Shown here in pieces: positions 23,749 through 35,446 of a DNA stretch of 64,000 bases. The notes beneath the pieces are model-generated. The model had not been told where the DNA came from. It worked only from the letters and a program-made list of their open reading frames with translations, and made no database searches. Both the position numbers and the translations under genes were made by a program. The DNA comes from Clostridiales bacterium Firm_14 (GTDB lineage: Bacteria; Bacillota; Clostridia; Saccharofermentanales; Saccharofermentanaceae), in the NCBI GenBank assembly GCA_001604135.1, contig LVAT01000020.1, forward strand, positions 62,001 through 126,000, given 5' to 3'. Every line of letters starts with the position of its first letter. Positions within the stretch are counted from its first letter, which is position 1.

Positions 23749-23940
23749 GTGGGTTTACGGATAAAAATGCCTTATTTTGAAAAATCGCACGTAAAATCAC
23801 GCCCCTTTTATCTGAACACAGTCTGAAATTACGGATAAATAAACGATATTCAAATAATTATCCGTAACTCAATACCTTAATGCGCTGCTTTTCGCTAAGA
23901 TTTACGGATATTTTTTGAAGTTTTTTGTTTTTATCCGTAA
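23749..23940. repeat. Inverted-word array TTACGGATA, period 73-74 bp
   Basis: Left arms TTACGGATA start at 23755, 23829 and 23902 (steps 74 and 73). Right arms TATCCGTAA end at 23867 and 23940 (step 73); the first unit has only a decayed right arm (TTATCTGAA, ending 23816). Left and right arm centres are 30 bp apart in both intact units. It lies between the convergent permease and pyrG genes. GTGGGTTTA is also doubled at 23729 and 23749. Confidence 0.82.
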
Positions 23941-23943
23941 ACG

Positions 23944-23976
23944 AAAAAACCGACTCCTAAAATCGCGGAGCCGGTT
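23944..23976 (-). terminator. Intrinsic terminator of pyrG
   Basis: On the minus strand ACCGGCTCC pairs with GGAGTCGGT (one G-U pair) around a 9-base loop and is followed by TTTTTTC. It lies 26 bp after the pyrG stop. Confidence 0.8.
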
Positions 23977-24001
23977 CAATTACACACTTTATTTGTTGCA
24001 A

Positions 24002-25597
<1,596 letters not shown>

Positions 25598-25646
25598 TCA
25601 TCATCTCTTTTCTTGAATTAAAAATTTATTTTCTCTAAACAAAATT

Positions 25647-25688
25647 CTAAGTAATCCCCAGAGTTCGGAAACTCCGGGGGTTACTTAG
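25647..25688 (-). terminator. Long hairpin after glnN
   Basis: CTAAGTAATCCCC (25647-25659) pairs with GGGGGTTACTTAG (25676-25688), extended inward by GAGT/ACTC. It follows the glnN stop by about 22 bp on the minus strand; the T-run after it is short, so termination may be partial. Confidence 0.7.
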
Positions 25689-25710
25689 TTGGGTGGAATA
25701 TGAGGATCTG

Positions 25711-27813
25711 TTATTTTACGCTGAAGAGCAGGTCGCCGTAAGAAGGAAGCGGCCAGCATTCCTTGGAGACATATGTCTCAGCTTCGTCAGCAGCCTTACG
25801 GATGTCGTTCATTGCTGTAATGACGTTGTCCTTGATTGATAAGCTCTCTGCGATGATGTCACCTTCGCCGCTTGCTGCGCTGATAGCCTTTTCGAGATCA
25901 TTAGCGCCGGCATAAACCTTATCAGCGAGATCTGAGAGCTTGGCGATGATGTCGCCTTCATAAGCGCATGCAGCTGAAGGAGCTACTGCCTTCTTGGCTG
26001 CGACTGCTCCGGAGAGCTTTGTCTCATAGCACTCGATTGCAGGAAGGATCATGCGGCGGCTCATCTCGAGCATTGTGTTAGCTTCAATAAGTACTGACTT
26101 GCTGTAGTTCTCGAGCATGATCTCGACTCTGGACTTGAGCTCTGCTTCTGTGAAGACCTTGTGAGCTGTGAGCATCTTTACGTTCTTCTCGTCAAGCAGG
26201 TGAGGCATACAGTCAGGTGTTGTCTTGTAGTTGGAAAGACCTCTTACCTCTGTAGCTTCCTTGACCCATGCATCGTCATAACCGTTGCCGTTGAAGAGGA
26301 TCCTCTTGTGATCCTTTATGGTCTTCTTGATCATGTCGTGAAGTGCTGTCTCGAAATCTTCAGCGCCTTCAAGTCTGTCTGCGTAGATCTTCAAAGACTC
26401 TGCTACAGCTGCGTTGAGCATCATGTTAGCGCAAGCGATGCTGTTGGAAGAACCAAGGCTTCTGAACTCGAACTTGTTGCCTGTGAAAGCGAAAGGTGAA
26501 GTTCTGTTACGGTCTGTTGTATCACGTGCGAAGCGAGGGAGTACGTCAACACCGAGCTTCATGATCTTCTTCTCAGCGCCCTCGTAAGGCTTGTCATTCT
26601 CAATTGCATCGAGGATAGCGGAGAGCTCATCACCGAGGAAGATGGAGATGATTGCCGGAGGTGCCTCATTAGCGCCCAATCTGTGGTCGTTGCCTGCTGT
26701 TGCAACGGAAAGTCTTAAGAGATCCTGGTAATCGTCAACTGCCTTGATTACTGCGCAGAGGAAGAGCAGGAACTGAGCGTTCTCATAAGGTGTAGCGCCG
26801 GGGCTAAGAAGGTTGATGCCTGTATCTGTAGCCATTGACCAGTTGTTGTGCTTGCCTGATCCGTTGACGCCTGCAAAAGGCTTCTCGTGAAGGAGGCAGA
26901 CAAGACCGTGGCGTGCAGCTACCTTCTGCATGATCTCCATCATGAGCTGGTTCTGGTCAGTAGCGATATTTGTTGAAGAATAGATCGGAGCGAGCTCGTG
27001 CTGTGCGGGAGCAACTTCGTTATGCTCTGTCTTAGCGAGGATACCGAGCTTCCAGAGTTCCTGGTTAAGATCGTTCATGAACTCCTGAACCTTGGGCTTG
27101 ATAACGCCGAAGTAATGGTCGTCCATCTCCTGTCCCTTGGGAGCCTTGGCACCGAAGAGCGTTCTTCCTGTGTACTTGATGTCAGGACGCTTGTCGTACA
27201 TTTCCTTTGTGATAAGGAAGTACTCCTGCTCAGGACCAACTGATGTATGAACATACTTAGCATCTTCGTTTCCGAAAAGCTTCAGGATACGGAGAGCTTG
27301 CTTATTCAAAGCTTCCATGGAACGGAGCAAAGGTGTCTTCTTATCAAGAGCCTCGCCTGTGTAAGAGCAGAATGCAGTAGGAATGCAGAGTGTCTTATCC
27401 TTGATGAAGGCATAAGATGTAGGATCCCATGCTGTATATCCTCTTGCCTCGAAAGTAGCTCTGATGCCGCCTGTCGGGAAAGAAGAAGCGTCAGGTTCGC
27501 CCTGGATCAGGTTCTTGCCGGAGAATGCCATGATGACGCCGCCGTCAGGAGAAGGCTCGATGAATGAATCGTGCTTCTCTGCTGTTACGCCTGTGAGAGG
27601 CTGGAACCAATGCGTGAAGTGTGTAGCTCCCTTTGACAAAGCCCAGTCACGCATTGCTGCAGCTACTTGCTCTGCTACTTCCGTATTGAGCTTAGCGCCC
27701 TCATCGATCGTCTTTCTGAGCGAATTGTAGACCTTATCGGATAAAACCGCTCTCATCACTCTGTCGTCGAATACGTTTTCACCGAACATTTCCGGTACAG
27801 AATTAGTTGCCAT
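25711..27813 (-). CDS. glnN: Type III glutamine synthetase (GlnN)
   Basis: A 700-residue type III glutamine synthetase, which makes glutamine from glutamate and ammonium. The length alone separates it from type I (about 450 residues). Family sequences include [11 protein letters not shown] near 60, [11 protein letters not shown] near 193, [13 protein letters not shown] near 265, [16 protein letters not shown] near 325, and [17 protein letters not shown] near 373. AGGAGGAAATATAT precedes the ATG. It lies 39 bp after gltD in the order gltB-gltD-glnN, so ammonium assimilation through glutamine synthetase and glutamate synthase is encoded together. Confidence 0.97.
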   Translation of the reverse strand: MATNSVPEMFGENVFDDRVMRAVLSDKVYNSLRKTIDEGAKLNTEVAEQVAAAMRDWALSKGATHFTHWFQPLTGVTAEKHDSFIEPSPDGGVIMAFSGKNLIQGEPDASSFPTGGIRATFEARGYTAWDPTSYAFIKDKTLCIPTAFCSYTGEALDKKTPLLRSMEALNKQALRILKLFGNEDAKYVHTSVGPEQEYFLITKEMYDKRPDIKYTGRTLFGAKAPKGQEMDDHYFGVIKPKVQEFMNDLNQELWKLGILAKTEHNEVAPAQHELAPIYSSTNIATDQNQLMMEIMQKVAARHGLVCLLHEKPFAGVNGSGKHNNWSMATDTGINLLSPGATPYENAQFLLFLCAVIKAVDDYQDLLRLSVATAGNDHRLGANEAPPAIISIFLGDELSAILDAIENDKPYEGAEKKIMKLGVDVLPRFARDTTDRNRTSPFAFTGNKFEFRSLGSSNSIACANMMLNAAVAESLKIYADRLEGAEDFETALHDMIKKTIKDHKRILFNGNGYDDAWVKEATEVRGLSNYKTTPDCMPHLLDEKNVKMLTAHKVFTEAELKSRVEIMLENYSKSVLIEANTMLEMSRRMILPAIECYETKLSGAVAAKKAVAPSAACAYEGDIIAKLSDLADKVYAGANDLEKAISAASGEGDIIAESLSIKDNVITAMNDIRKAADEAETYVSKECWPLPSYGDLLFSVK

Positions 27814-27852
27814 ATATATTTCCTCCTAAAATTTAATACTTGTTTTTCTGAC

Positions 27853-29319
27853 TCATACCAGCGGGCTGTAACCCATCAGGTATTTATCCATTTCCGCAGC
27901 GCAGTGCCTGCCTTCTGCTATTGCCCACACTACGAGTGATTGTCCTCTGTGCATGTCTCCTGCCGTGAACACCTTCGGTATCGAAGTCTTATACTGTTCA
28001 GGTTCTGTCTTAACTGTTCCTCTTTGCGTAAGCTCGACTTCGCTTTCCTTAGCTATGTAGTCTTCAGCTCCGACAAAGCCTGCGGCGATTATAAGGAGAT
28101 CGCACTTTAGTGTTTGTTCAGATCCTTCGATCTCGACCAGTTTTCTGTCTTCGAACTTGACCTTGACTGTCTTGATCTCTTTGAGCTTTCCCTTCGAAGT
28201 AATGAGTTCCTTTACGGTAGTCTCATATATTCTCGGATCATGACCGAATACCTTGATCGCTTCCTGCTGTCCGTAATCGGTCTTCTCGACCTTCGGCCAC
28301 TCAGGCCATGGGTTGTTCGGTTGTCTCTCGACAGGGGGCCTGCTCATCATTTCTAACTGAGTGATGCTCTTGCATCCCTGTCTTATGCATGTACCGACGC
28401 AATCGTTTCCGGTATCACCGCCTCCGACTACTACAACGTTCTTGTCCTTGGCGCTTATCGTCCACTTGCCGGCCTTACCGCTTAGGAGGTCCTTGGTCGC
28501 GGACTTAAGGAAATCCACTGCGAAGTACATGTCCTTGCAGTCTTCAGAACCCTTTGCAGTTATCGATCTTGCTTTCTTTGAACCGCAGCAGAGCGCAACT
28601 GCATCGAATTCGTCTGTTATCTTTTTGAAAGAAGCGCCGTTACCTACATCGACACCGGTCTTGAAGACAACGCCTTCTTCTTCCATCAGTTTTCTTCTTC
28701 TTAAGATCACGTTCTTGTCGAGCTTCATATTCGGAATGCCGTACATCAGTAAGCCTCCGATCTGGTCTTCACGCTCGAAAACGGTGACCTCATGTCCTCT
28801 GTGATTTAGCTGGTCTGCGACTGCAAGTCCTGCAGGACCTGCGCCGATAACTGCAACCTTCTTTCCTGATCTGGCACTTGGGATCCTCGGCTTCATATAA
28901 CCTAATTCGTAACCCTTTTCGATCAGGAAGAGCTCGTTATCGTGGATCGTAACCGCTCCTGAATTTATTCCGTTGATGCATGCCTTTTCGCAAAGTGCGG
29001 GACATACTCTTCCGGTGAATTCCGGGAAGTTAGATGTCTTAAGCAGTCTTCCCAATGCGGCTTCGTAATGGCCTTTGTAGATCTCGTCGTTCCACTCGGG
29101 GATAACGTTATGTAAGGGACATCCCGTTACCATGCCCTTAAGGCATATTGCCGACTGGCACATCGGAACGCCGCAATCCATGCATCTTGCTGCCTGGCAG
29201 CGTCTTTCTTCTTCATTTAAATGGTTGTGGAATTCTTCAAAGCCTGTGATCCTTTTCTCTTCTGAAACCCAAGAATCTTCGTGCCTGTCGTATTCCAAAA
29301 ATCCTGTAGCTTTACCCAT
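27853..29319 (-). CDS. gltD: Glutamate synthase small (beta) subunit
   Basis: A 488-residue FAD and iron-sulfur subunit that passes electrons from NAD(P)H to GltB. The N-terminal cluster Cys are in CMDCGVPMC, CPLHNVIP and CPALCEKAC. Two nucleotide folds follow: GAGPAGLAVADQL near 157 for FAD and GGGDTGNDCVG near 297 for NAD(P)H. The C-terminal AGDMHRGQSLVVWAIAEGR is typical. It begins 15 bp after gltB with a perfect AGGAGG ribosome-binding site. Confidence 0.97.
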   Translation of the reverse strand: MGKATGFLEYDRHEDSWVSEEKRITGFEEFHNHLNEEERRCQAARCMDCGVPMCQSAICLKGMVTGCPLHNVIPEWNDEIYKGHYEAALGRLLKTSNFPEFTGRVCPALCEKACINGINSGAVTIHDNELFLIEKGYELGYMKPRIPSARSGKKVAVIGAGPAGLAVADQLNHRGHEVTVFEREDQIGGLLMYGIPNMKLDKNVILRRRKLMEEEGVVFKTGVDVGNGASFKKITDEFDAVALCCGSKKARSITAKGSEDCKDMYFAVDFLKSATKDLLSGKAGKWTISAKDKNVVVVGGGDTGNDCVGTCIRQGCKSITQLEMMSRPPVERQPNNPWPEWPKVEKTDYGQQEAIKVFGHDPRIYETTVKELITSKGKLKEIKTVKVKFEDRKLVEIEGSEQTLKCDLLIIAAGFVGAEDYIAKESEVELTQRGTVKTEPEQYKTSIPKVFTAGDMHRGQSLVVWAIAEGRHCAAEMDKYLMGYSPLV

Positions 29320-29334
29320 AAGATCCTCCTGATA

Positions 29335-32300
29335 TCAAGCACCGACTTTAGTGAATTCTTTGAATGCTTCGTAGACTGCCTGCTCACGTGCAATGCCCTG
29401 TTCTTCGTACTTGGCGATCAAGGTCAGCATGTGACGGTAATCTGTCGGAATGATCTTCTTGAAGCTTGTGACATACTTGTCGAAATCTTGAAGTATTGCC
29501 TTCGCTTTGGAAGATCCTGTTGCCTGCTCATAATCTTGAAGGATCGACTTGAGCTCGTTCTTATCTGCGTCTTCCGTGATCTCACTCATCTCTACGAGAG
29601 CTTTGTTGATCTTTGTATAGAGAGTGTGATGTTCATCTAATACGTAAGCCATGCCGCCGCTCATGCCTGCTGCGAAGTTCTTTCCGACTTCACCCAGGAT
29701 TACGGCCTTACCGCCTGTCATGTATTCCAGGCCGTGGTCACCGGTACCTTCGCATACGCCGACAGCGCCGGAGTTTCTGATCATGAAGCGCTCACCTGCT
29801 ACGCCGCAGACGTATGCCGTACCGTTTGTTGCACCATAGAGTGCAACGTTTCCGATGATGACATTCTTCGAAGCTTCAAATCCGGAATTCTCATTAGGCT
29901 TGATGATGAGCTTTCCGCCGGATAATCCTTTTCCGAATCCGTCATTCGCATCACCTGTGAGCTTTAACGTTAAGCCCTTCGGAATGAATGCACCGAAGCT
30001 CTGTCCGCCGCCGCCCGTAAGTTCTACGATGACGCTGTCATCTGCCAACTCTGTTCCGTATTCGGCTGTGATCTCCGAACCTAAGATAGTTCCTACTGCT
30101 CTGTCGGTACTCGATACCTTAACGTTGTCGATCTTAATGGATCCCTTCTTAAGGCCTTTCGCGAGTTCAGGGAGGAATACTCTCTCGTCGATCGTCTTTT
30201 CGAGCTCGAAGTCGAATACATGGTCAGGCTCGAAATGACGTACTTCGGAATCCGCATAAGACGGATCTATAATCTGTGCGAGAGAGACCATCTCGGCCCT
30301 CTTTGTTATCTGCTTGTCCTTAACCTTGAGGAGATCGGATCTTCCGACCATCTCGTCGACTGTTCTGAAACCGAGCTCTGCCATGATCTCTCTTAACTCT
30401 TCTGCGATGAAGAGCATGAAGTTCATAACGTGCTCCGGCTTACCCTTGAATCTCTTTCTTAATTCCTCGTTCTGGCATGCGATACCGAACGGGCATGTAT
30501 CCTTGTTGCAGACTCTCATCATCATGCATCCCATGGATACCAGCGGTGCTGTGGCAAAACCGAATTCCTCAGCGCCCAAGAGTGCTGCGATGGCAACATC
30601 TCTTCCGCTCATGAGCTTACCGTCTGTCTCAACTGCGACTCTTCCTCTAAGGCCGCTCTCGATCAGCGCATGATGGGTCTCTGCAAGGCCTAATTCCCAA
30701 GGAAGACCTGCGTTATGGATCGAGCTTGCAGGAGCTGCGCCCGTACCGCCATCATAACCTGAGATGAGGATTACCTGTGCGCCGGCCTTTGCAACGCCGC
30801 ACGCGATCGTACCTACACCTGCTTCTGATACAAGCTTTACAGATATTCTCGCTTTCCTGTTTGCATTCTTAAGATCGTAGATGAGCTGTGCCAGATCTTC
30901 GATCGAATAGATATCGTGATGAGGCGGAGGCGAGATAAGAGCAACACCGGGTGTTGAATATCTTCTCTCTGCGATCCAGGGATAGACTTTCTTTCCGGGG
31001 AGGTGTCCGCCTTCGCCGGGCTTTGCGCCCTGGGCCATCTTGATCTGGATCTCTTCAGCGCTGTTTAAGTATTCGCTTGTAACGCCAAATCTTCCTGATG
31101 CGACCTGCTTGATCTTGGAGTTCTTCTCAGTGCCGAATCTCTCGGGGGACTCACCACCCTCACCTGTATTGGACTTGCCGCCCAGACGGTTCATAGCGAT
31201 CGCCATGCATTCATGTGCTTCCTTTGAGATAGAACCGTAAGACATAGCGCCGGTCTTAAATCTCTTAACGATCTCTGATGCAGGCTCTACTTCTTCCAAA
31301 GGAATCGAATTGCCTGTCTTCTTGAATGCGAGCAGACCTCTTAATGTATGAGGCTTCTCGTTATCTACTATTGCCGTATATTCCTTGAAGAGTTCGTAAG
31401 AACCTTCTCTTACTGCCTTCTGGAGGGCAACGATCGTCTTGGGGTTATACAGATGATCTTCCTTGTCATCACCGCTTCTTAAGTTATGGAAGCCCGTGCT
31501 GTCCAATGTCTCATCTGTCTCAAGGCCCATTGGATCGAAAGCCTTGTCGTGTCTGAACAAGATTCCTTCTGAGATCTCTTCAAGACCGATTCCGCCTACT
31601 CTGCTTACGATACCCGTGAAGTACTTATCTACTACGTCCTTGCAGATGCCGACTGCTTCGAAGATCTTAGCGGACTGGTAAGACTGCAGTGTGGAGATAC
31701 CCATCTTTGCGGATGTCTTAACGATGCCGTGTAAGATAGCGTAGTTATAATCGTCGATTGCCGTGTGGTAATCCTTATCGAGGATTCCCTTGTCGATCAT
31801 CTCAGCGATGCACTCATGTGCAAGGTAAGGATTGATCGCACGTGCGCCGAAGCCAAGGAGCGTTGCCATCTGGTGAACGTCACGGGGCTCGCCGCTCTCG
31901 ATGATGAGTGAAACTGCCGTTCTCTTTCTTGTCTGTACCAGATGCTGCTCTACCGCAGAAACTGCGAGGAGCGAAGGAATTGCCACATGATTCTCATCAA
32001 TGCCTCGGTCGGAGAGAATGATAATGTTGGCACCCTTGCTGCATGTTCTGTCCACAGTGATAAGGAGCTGGTCCAAAGCCTTCTCGAGCGGAGTGTTCTT
32101 ATAGTAAAGAATTGATACTGTAGCAGTCTTGAATCCGGGCTGGTCTAAAGACTTGATCTTAACGAGATCAACGCCTGTGAGGATCGGATTGTTAACTTCC
32201 AATACTCTGCAGTTGCCGCTCTTTTCCTCAAGGAGGTTACCGTCGGAACCGATATAAACCGTAGTATCCGTAACGATCTCTTCTCTGATAGAGTCGATCG

Positions 32301-33876
32301 GCGGGTTTGTGACCTGTGCGAAGAGCTGCTTGAAGAACGAGAACAGGAGCTGATGCTTTTCGGACAAAACAGCTAAAGGAATATCAGTACCCATGGAAGC
32401 CGTTGCTTCGACTTTGTTCATGGCCATAGGCAGGATCTCATTCTTAACGTCTTCGAAAGTATAACCGAATACTTTATAAAGCTTGTTTCTCATCTCCTGT
32501 GTGTGAACCGGGATCTTCTTGTTGGGAATCTTAAGTTCAGAAAGATGCAGGAGATTCAATGCGAGCCACTCACCGTAGGGGTGCTTCTCGGAATAGTACT
32601 TCTTGCACTCTTCATCAGATACAAGCTGGCCCTTCTCAGTATCGATAAGGAGGATTCGGCCGGGCTGTAATCTCGACTTCTTTACGATGTGTTCAGGCCC
32701 GATGTCGAGAACACCTACCTCTGATGAGAGGATAAGTCTGTTATCGTCTGTGATGTAATATCTGGAAGGTCTTAAGCCGTTACGGTCGAGCGTAGCGCCT
32801 GCGATGACACCGTCTGTGAAAAGGATCGCAGCAGGACCGTCCCAGGGTTCCATCATGGTTGCATAGTAATGATAGAAATCCTTCTTCTCCTGATCCATGT
32901 AAGAGTCATTTTTCCAGGGCTCAGGGATCATCATCATGACTGCCAGAGGGAGCGGGATCCCGTTCATCATGAAGAACTCTAATGTGTTGTCGAGCATTGC
33001 TGAGTCAGATCCCGTCTTATGGATGATCGGGAAGATCTTATCTACATCATTCTCGATAGAAGGACTGTAGAGTGTTTCTTCACGGGCGAGCATTCTGTCG
33101 AAGTTACCTCTGATCGTGTTGATCTCACCGTTGTGAGCGATCATTCTGTAAGGATGTGCTCTCTCCCATGAAGGTGTTGTATTAGTAGAGAATCTGGAGT
33201 GGACCATGGCGATTGCAGTCTCATAGTCCTTGCTCTGGAGATCCTCATAGAACTTACGGAGCTGTCCTACCAGGAACATACCCTTATATACGATAGTTCT
33301 TGAAGATAAAGAAGTAATATATGTATCGTCTGTGCTCTGCTCGAATTCTCTTCTTGCGACATAGAGCATACGGTCAAAGGCAAGTCCCTTTTCGCAGGTT
33401 GCGGGGCGCTCAACGAAGCACTGCATGATAACGGGCATAGCGTCTCTCGCGACCTTGCCTAAGATACCAGGATTGGTGGGAACTTCTCTCCAGCCTAAGA
33501 TCTTAAGACCGTTCTTCTCGGAGATAACCTTGAACATGCGCATAGCAAGAGTGCGCTTCTTGGTATCCTGAGGAAGGAAGAACATACCGACGCCATAGTC
33601 GCCTTCGTCCTTAACTTCGATACCTGCTTCTTTTGCAGCGTTCTTAAAGAACTTGTGTGAGATCTGGACCAAGATACCGACACCGTCGCCTACCTCACCT
33701 GTAGCGTCCTTACCTGCTCTGTGCTCTAATTTCTCGACAATGGATAATGCGTCATCAAGTGTGCGGTATTCTTTCTTACCATCGATGTTTACTACTAAAC
33801 CGATACCGCATGCATCATGCTCTTCCTGCATTGCCTTGTAGCAATCATTAACATACTTTTCTTCGTAAGGTCTCAT
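29335..33876 (-). CDS. gltB: Glutamate synthase large (alpha) subunit
   Basis: A 1513-residue glutamate synthase. I use the ATG at 33874-33876 because GGGAGGAG lies 2 bp upstream; a GTG 13 codons earlier has no ribosome-binding site. The amidotransferase domain follows a 22-residue leader, with the Cys nucleophile at residue 23 (EEHDACGIGLV), normally exposed by removal of the leader. The FMN synthase domain includes AGVGTIACGVAKAGAQVIL near 955, and the 3Fe-4S Cys are in MRVCNKDTCPFGIACQ near 1125. The C-terminal GXGXG beta-helix domain (GGGGQSFGAFIPKG) closes it. With gltD and glnN it forms the nitrogen operon. Confidence 0.97.
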   Translation of the reverse strand: MRPYEEKYVNDCYKAMQEEHDACGIGLVVNIDGKKEYRTLDDALSIVEKLEHRAGKDATGEVGDGVGILVQISHKFFKNAAKEAGIEVKDEGDYGVGMFFLPQDTKKRTLAMRMFKVISEKNGLKILGWREVPTNPGILGKVARDAMPVIMQCFVERPATCEKGLAFDRMLYVARREFEQSTDDTYITSLSSRTIVYKGMFLVGQLRKFYEDLQSKDYETAIAMVHSRFSTNTTPSWERAHPYRMIAHNGEINTIRGNFDRMLAREETLYSPSIENDVDKIFPIIHKTGSDSAMLDNTLEFFMMNGIPLPLAVMMMIPEPWKNDSYMDQEKKDFYHYYATMMEPWDGPAAILFTDGVIAGATLDRNGLRPSRYYITDDNRLILSSEVGVLDIGPEHIVKKSRLQPGRILLIDTEKGQLVSDEECKKYYSEKHPYGEWLALNLLHLSELKIPNKKIPVHTQEMRNKLYKVFGYTFEDVKNEILPMAMNKVEATASMGTDIPLAVLSEKHQLLFSFFKQLFAQVTNPPIDSIREEIVTDTTVYIGSDGNLLEEKSGNCRVLEVNNPILTGVDLVKIKSLDQPGFKTATVSILYYKNTPLEKALDQLLITVDRTCSKGANIIILSDRGIDENHVAIPSLLAVSAVEQHLVQTRKRTAVSLIIESGEPRDVHQMATLLGFGARAINPYLAHECIAEMIDKGILDKDYHTAIDDYNYAILHGIVKTSAKMGISTLQSYQSAKIFEAVGICKDVVDKYFTGIVSRVGGIGLEEISEGILFRHDKAFDPMGLETDETLDSTGFHNLRSGDDKEDHLYNPKTIVALQKAVREGSYELFKEYTAIVDNEKPHTLRGLLAFKKTGNSIPLEEVEPASEIVKRFKTGAMSYGSISKEAHECMAIAMNRLGGKSNTGEGGESPERFGTEKNSKIKQVASGRFGVTSEYLNSAEEIQIKMAQGAKPGEGGHLPGKKVYPWIAERRYSTPGVALISPPPHHDIYSIEDLAQLIYDLKNANRKARISVKLVSEAGVGTIACGVAKAGAQVILISGYDGGTGAAPASSIHNAGLPWELGLAETHHALIESGLRGRVAVETDGKLMSGRDVAIAALLGAEEFGFATAPLVSMGCMMMRVCNKDTCPFGIACQNEELRKRFKGKPEHVMNFMLFIAEELREIMAELGFRTVDEMVGRSDLLKVKDKQITKRAEMVSLAQIIDPSYADSEVRHFEPDHVFDFELEKTIDERVFLPELAKGLKKGSIKIDNVKVSSTDRAVGTILGSEITAEYGTELADDSVIVELTGGGGQSFGAFIPKGLTLKLTGDANDGFGKGLSGGKLIIKPNENSGFEASKNVIIGNVALYGATNGTAYVCGVAGERFMIRNSGAVGVCEGTGDHGLEYMTGGKAVILGEVGKNFAAGMSGGMAYVLDEHHTLYTKINKALVEMSEITEDADKNELKSILQDYEQATGSSKAKAILQDFDKYVTSFKKIIPTDYRHMLTLIAKYEEQGIAREQAVYEAFKEFTKVGA

Positions 33877-33994
33877 ATTCTCCTCCCAAAAACTTAAGTC
33901 CTTTTCATCCACCACCGGAGCTCAAGTTTGAAATCATACTCAAAATGTATTGATATTTATTTTCAATGCGTTTAAACTATCGTTGTACGATTTC

Positions 33995-34067
33995 AAGGCT
34001 AATTGTAGCCTTAAGGTCGCAAGAAATAAAATACATATCATTTTCGTATAACAATACCTTTTGGGTA
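33995..34067. promoter_or_regulatory. LysR-type operator and second palindrome in the gltB/lysR gap
   Basis: TACCTTTTGGGTA (34054-34066), within the palindrome ATACC-N5-GGTAT at 34053-34067, is a perfect T-N11-A LysR box 26 bp before the regulator start. A separate palindrome AAGGCTA-ATTG-TAGCCTT lies at 33995-34012. Autoregulation and gltB control are the expected roles. Confidence 0.65.
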
Positions 34068-34092
34068 TGATAGAAAAGCGGAGGTAAAAACA

Positions 34093-34977
34093 ATGGATCT
34101 ACGTCAAATACGTTATTTCTTAACAGTCGCAGAAGAACGTAATATTACGCGCGCAGCAGAGCGTCTGCACTTATCCCAGCCCCCGCTCTCGAGAGCCTTA
34201 ATGGATCTTGAAGAAGAATTGGGATGCACACTTATCGTAAGAGGCAAGCGCCACGTTACCTTAACACCCGAAGGCCTCGCGTTAAAGCGCCGTGGCGAAC
34301 AGATACTTGCTCTTGCAGATATCGCGAAAACAGAGATAACCGATGTAAAGAAAGGCTTAAGCGGCACGCTCTATTTAGGACACGTAGACAGTAACGGTCC
34401 TTCACTTGCAGCAGAATGGATATCTTCTTTTAAGAAAGAATATCCTAACGTTACTTATAACCTCTGGTGCGGCACCGTGGACGATCTCACATACAGAATG
34501 AAGTCCGGCCTTTTGGAACTCGCAATCACGATGACTCCTCTTAACACCGAGCAGCTTGACGGCATCACCGTCTACAGCGATTCATGGGCAGCCATCATTC
34601 CAGGCACACATCCGCTCGCAAAAGCCAAGAAGCAGACAGTTTCACTTAAAGATATCGTTGATACGGACCTGATCATCTCCTCACGTCATTCACGTGAAGA
34701 AGAGATCCGTTCATGGTTCGAATCCACGGGCAAGGAACCTCACTTCATAGTAAAGACCGCGCACTCTTCGAACGCATCCAAGCTCGTAGACCAGAACATC
34801 GGCATCGCGATCTTCCCTGCTTCAGTCGCCAAGAACATCTCCGCCGACGCCAATGTCGTCGTAAAGAAGATTGTTCCCCAGGTCAACGTCGACTATATCC
34901 TCTCATGGGATAAGGAGAAGATCCCCAGCGCTCTTGCCATGAAATTCATTGAGCATGTAAGGGGTCTTTATTCTTAA
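34093..34977 (+). CDS. LysR-family transcriptional regulator (GltC-like)
   Basis: A 294-residue LysR regulator, MDLRQIRYFLTVAEERNITR at the start with the HTH from about residue 18 to 37 (AAERLHLSQPPLSRALMDLE), then a periplasmic-binding-like effector domain from about 90. GGAGGT precedes the ATG. It is divergent from gltB, as GltC is from gltAB in Bacillus, so control of glutamate synthase is the best guess. The effector is not shown. It ends in a strong terminator. Confidence 0.92.
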   Translation: MDLRQIRYFLTVAEERNITRAAERLHLSQPPLSRALMDLEEELGCTLIVRGKRHVTLTPEGLALKRRGEQILALADIAKTEITDVKKGLSGTLYLGHVDSNGPSLAAEWISSFKKEYPNVTYNLWCGTVDDLTYRMKSGLLELAITMTPLNTEQLDGITVYSDSWAAIIPGTHPLAKAKKQTVSLKDIVDTDLIISSRHSREEEIRSWFESTGKEPHFIVKTAHSSNASKLVDQNIGIAIFPASVAKNISADANVVVKKIVPQVNVDYILSWDKEKIPSALAMKFIEHVRGLYS

Positions 34978-34998
34978 TTGTTGCAATATCTTAATAAG

Positions 34999-35034
34999 AG
35001 GCGGTGTCTTTTTGATTAGGCGCCGCCTTTTTTT
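34999..35034 (+). terminator. Intrinsic terminator of the LysR gene
   Basis: AGGCGGTGTC (34999-35008) pairs with GGCGCCGCCT (35019-35028) with two G-U pairs, followed by seven T. It lies 22 bp after the stop. Confidence 0.9.
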
Positions 35035-35059
35035 GTGGGTCGAAAGGCACTCATTTTGG

Positions 35060-35378
35060 TGTTGTGATGCGTCGCACACACATTTTCAAGTGTTGTGATG
35101 CGTCGAAAAACTCACGTACCGACAAATTTCTCATTTTTAAGTAAATTGTCGGTACGTTTATCGCGTTTAGGTGCTCGAAATGATCCACCGTACCGACATT
35201 TTTCACGGTAGTGAGCAAATTGTCGGTACGTTTTCGCTTTCTTAACTTCAAATCAACTTAAATGTACAGACATTTTTGCGGATAATCGTGAAATTGTCGG
35301 TACGCGCTCCGATTTTTAGGATCTACAGCATCCAAACGTACCGACAAAATCGGGCGTTTTCGCAATTTTGTCGGTATG
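35060..35378. repeat. Inverted-word array CGTACCGACA, period exactly 74 bp, four units, plus a 31-bp repeat
   Basis: This fills most of the 470-bp gap between the convergent LysR and deacetylase genes. Left arms CGTACCGACA start at 35115, 35189, 35263 (TGTACAGACA) and 35337; right arms TGTCGGTACG start at 35147, 35221, 35295 and 35369 (last TGTCGGTATG). All six steps are exactly 74 bp, while loops and spacers are unrelated. Before it, TGTTGTGATGCGTCG is doubled at 35060 and 35091, period 31 bp. No gene is seen. Confidence 0.92.
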
Positions 35379-35404
35379 AGGTATAAAAGCAGCAGTAATA
35401 ACAA

Positions 35405-35439
35405 CAAAAAAACAAAGCCGCCTCATCACTTGAGACGGC
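35405..35439 (-). terminator. Intrinsic terminator of the polysaccharide deacetylase gene
   Basis: On the minus strand GCCGTCTC pairs with GAGGCGGC (one G-U) around a 7-base loop, followed by TTTGTTTTTTTG. It lies 8 bp after the stop. Confidence 0.85.
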
Positions 35440-35446
35440 CGCTGCC

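Noticed and set aside
33877-33915. Longer GltB start (GTG, 13 more codons)
   Set aside because: No ribosome-binding site, while the ATG at 33874-33876 follows GGGAGGAG.
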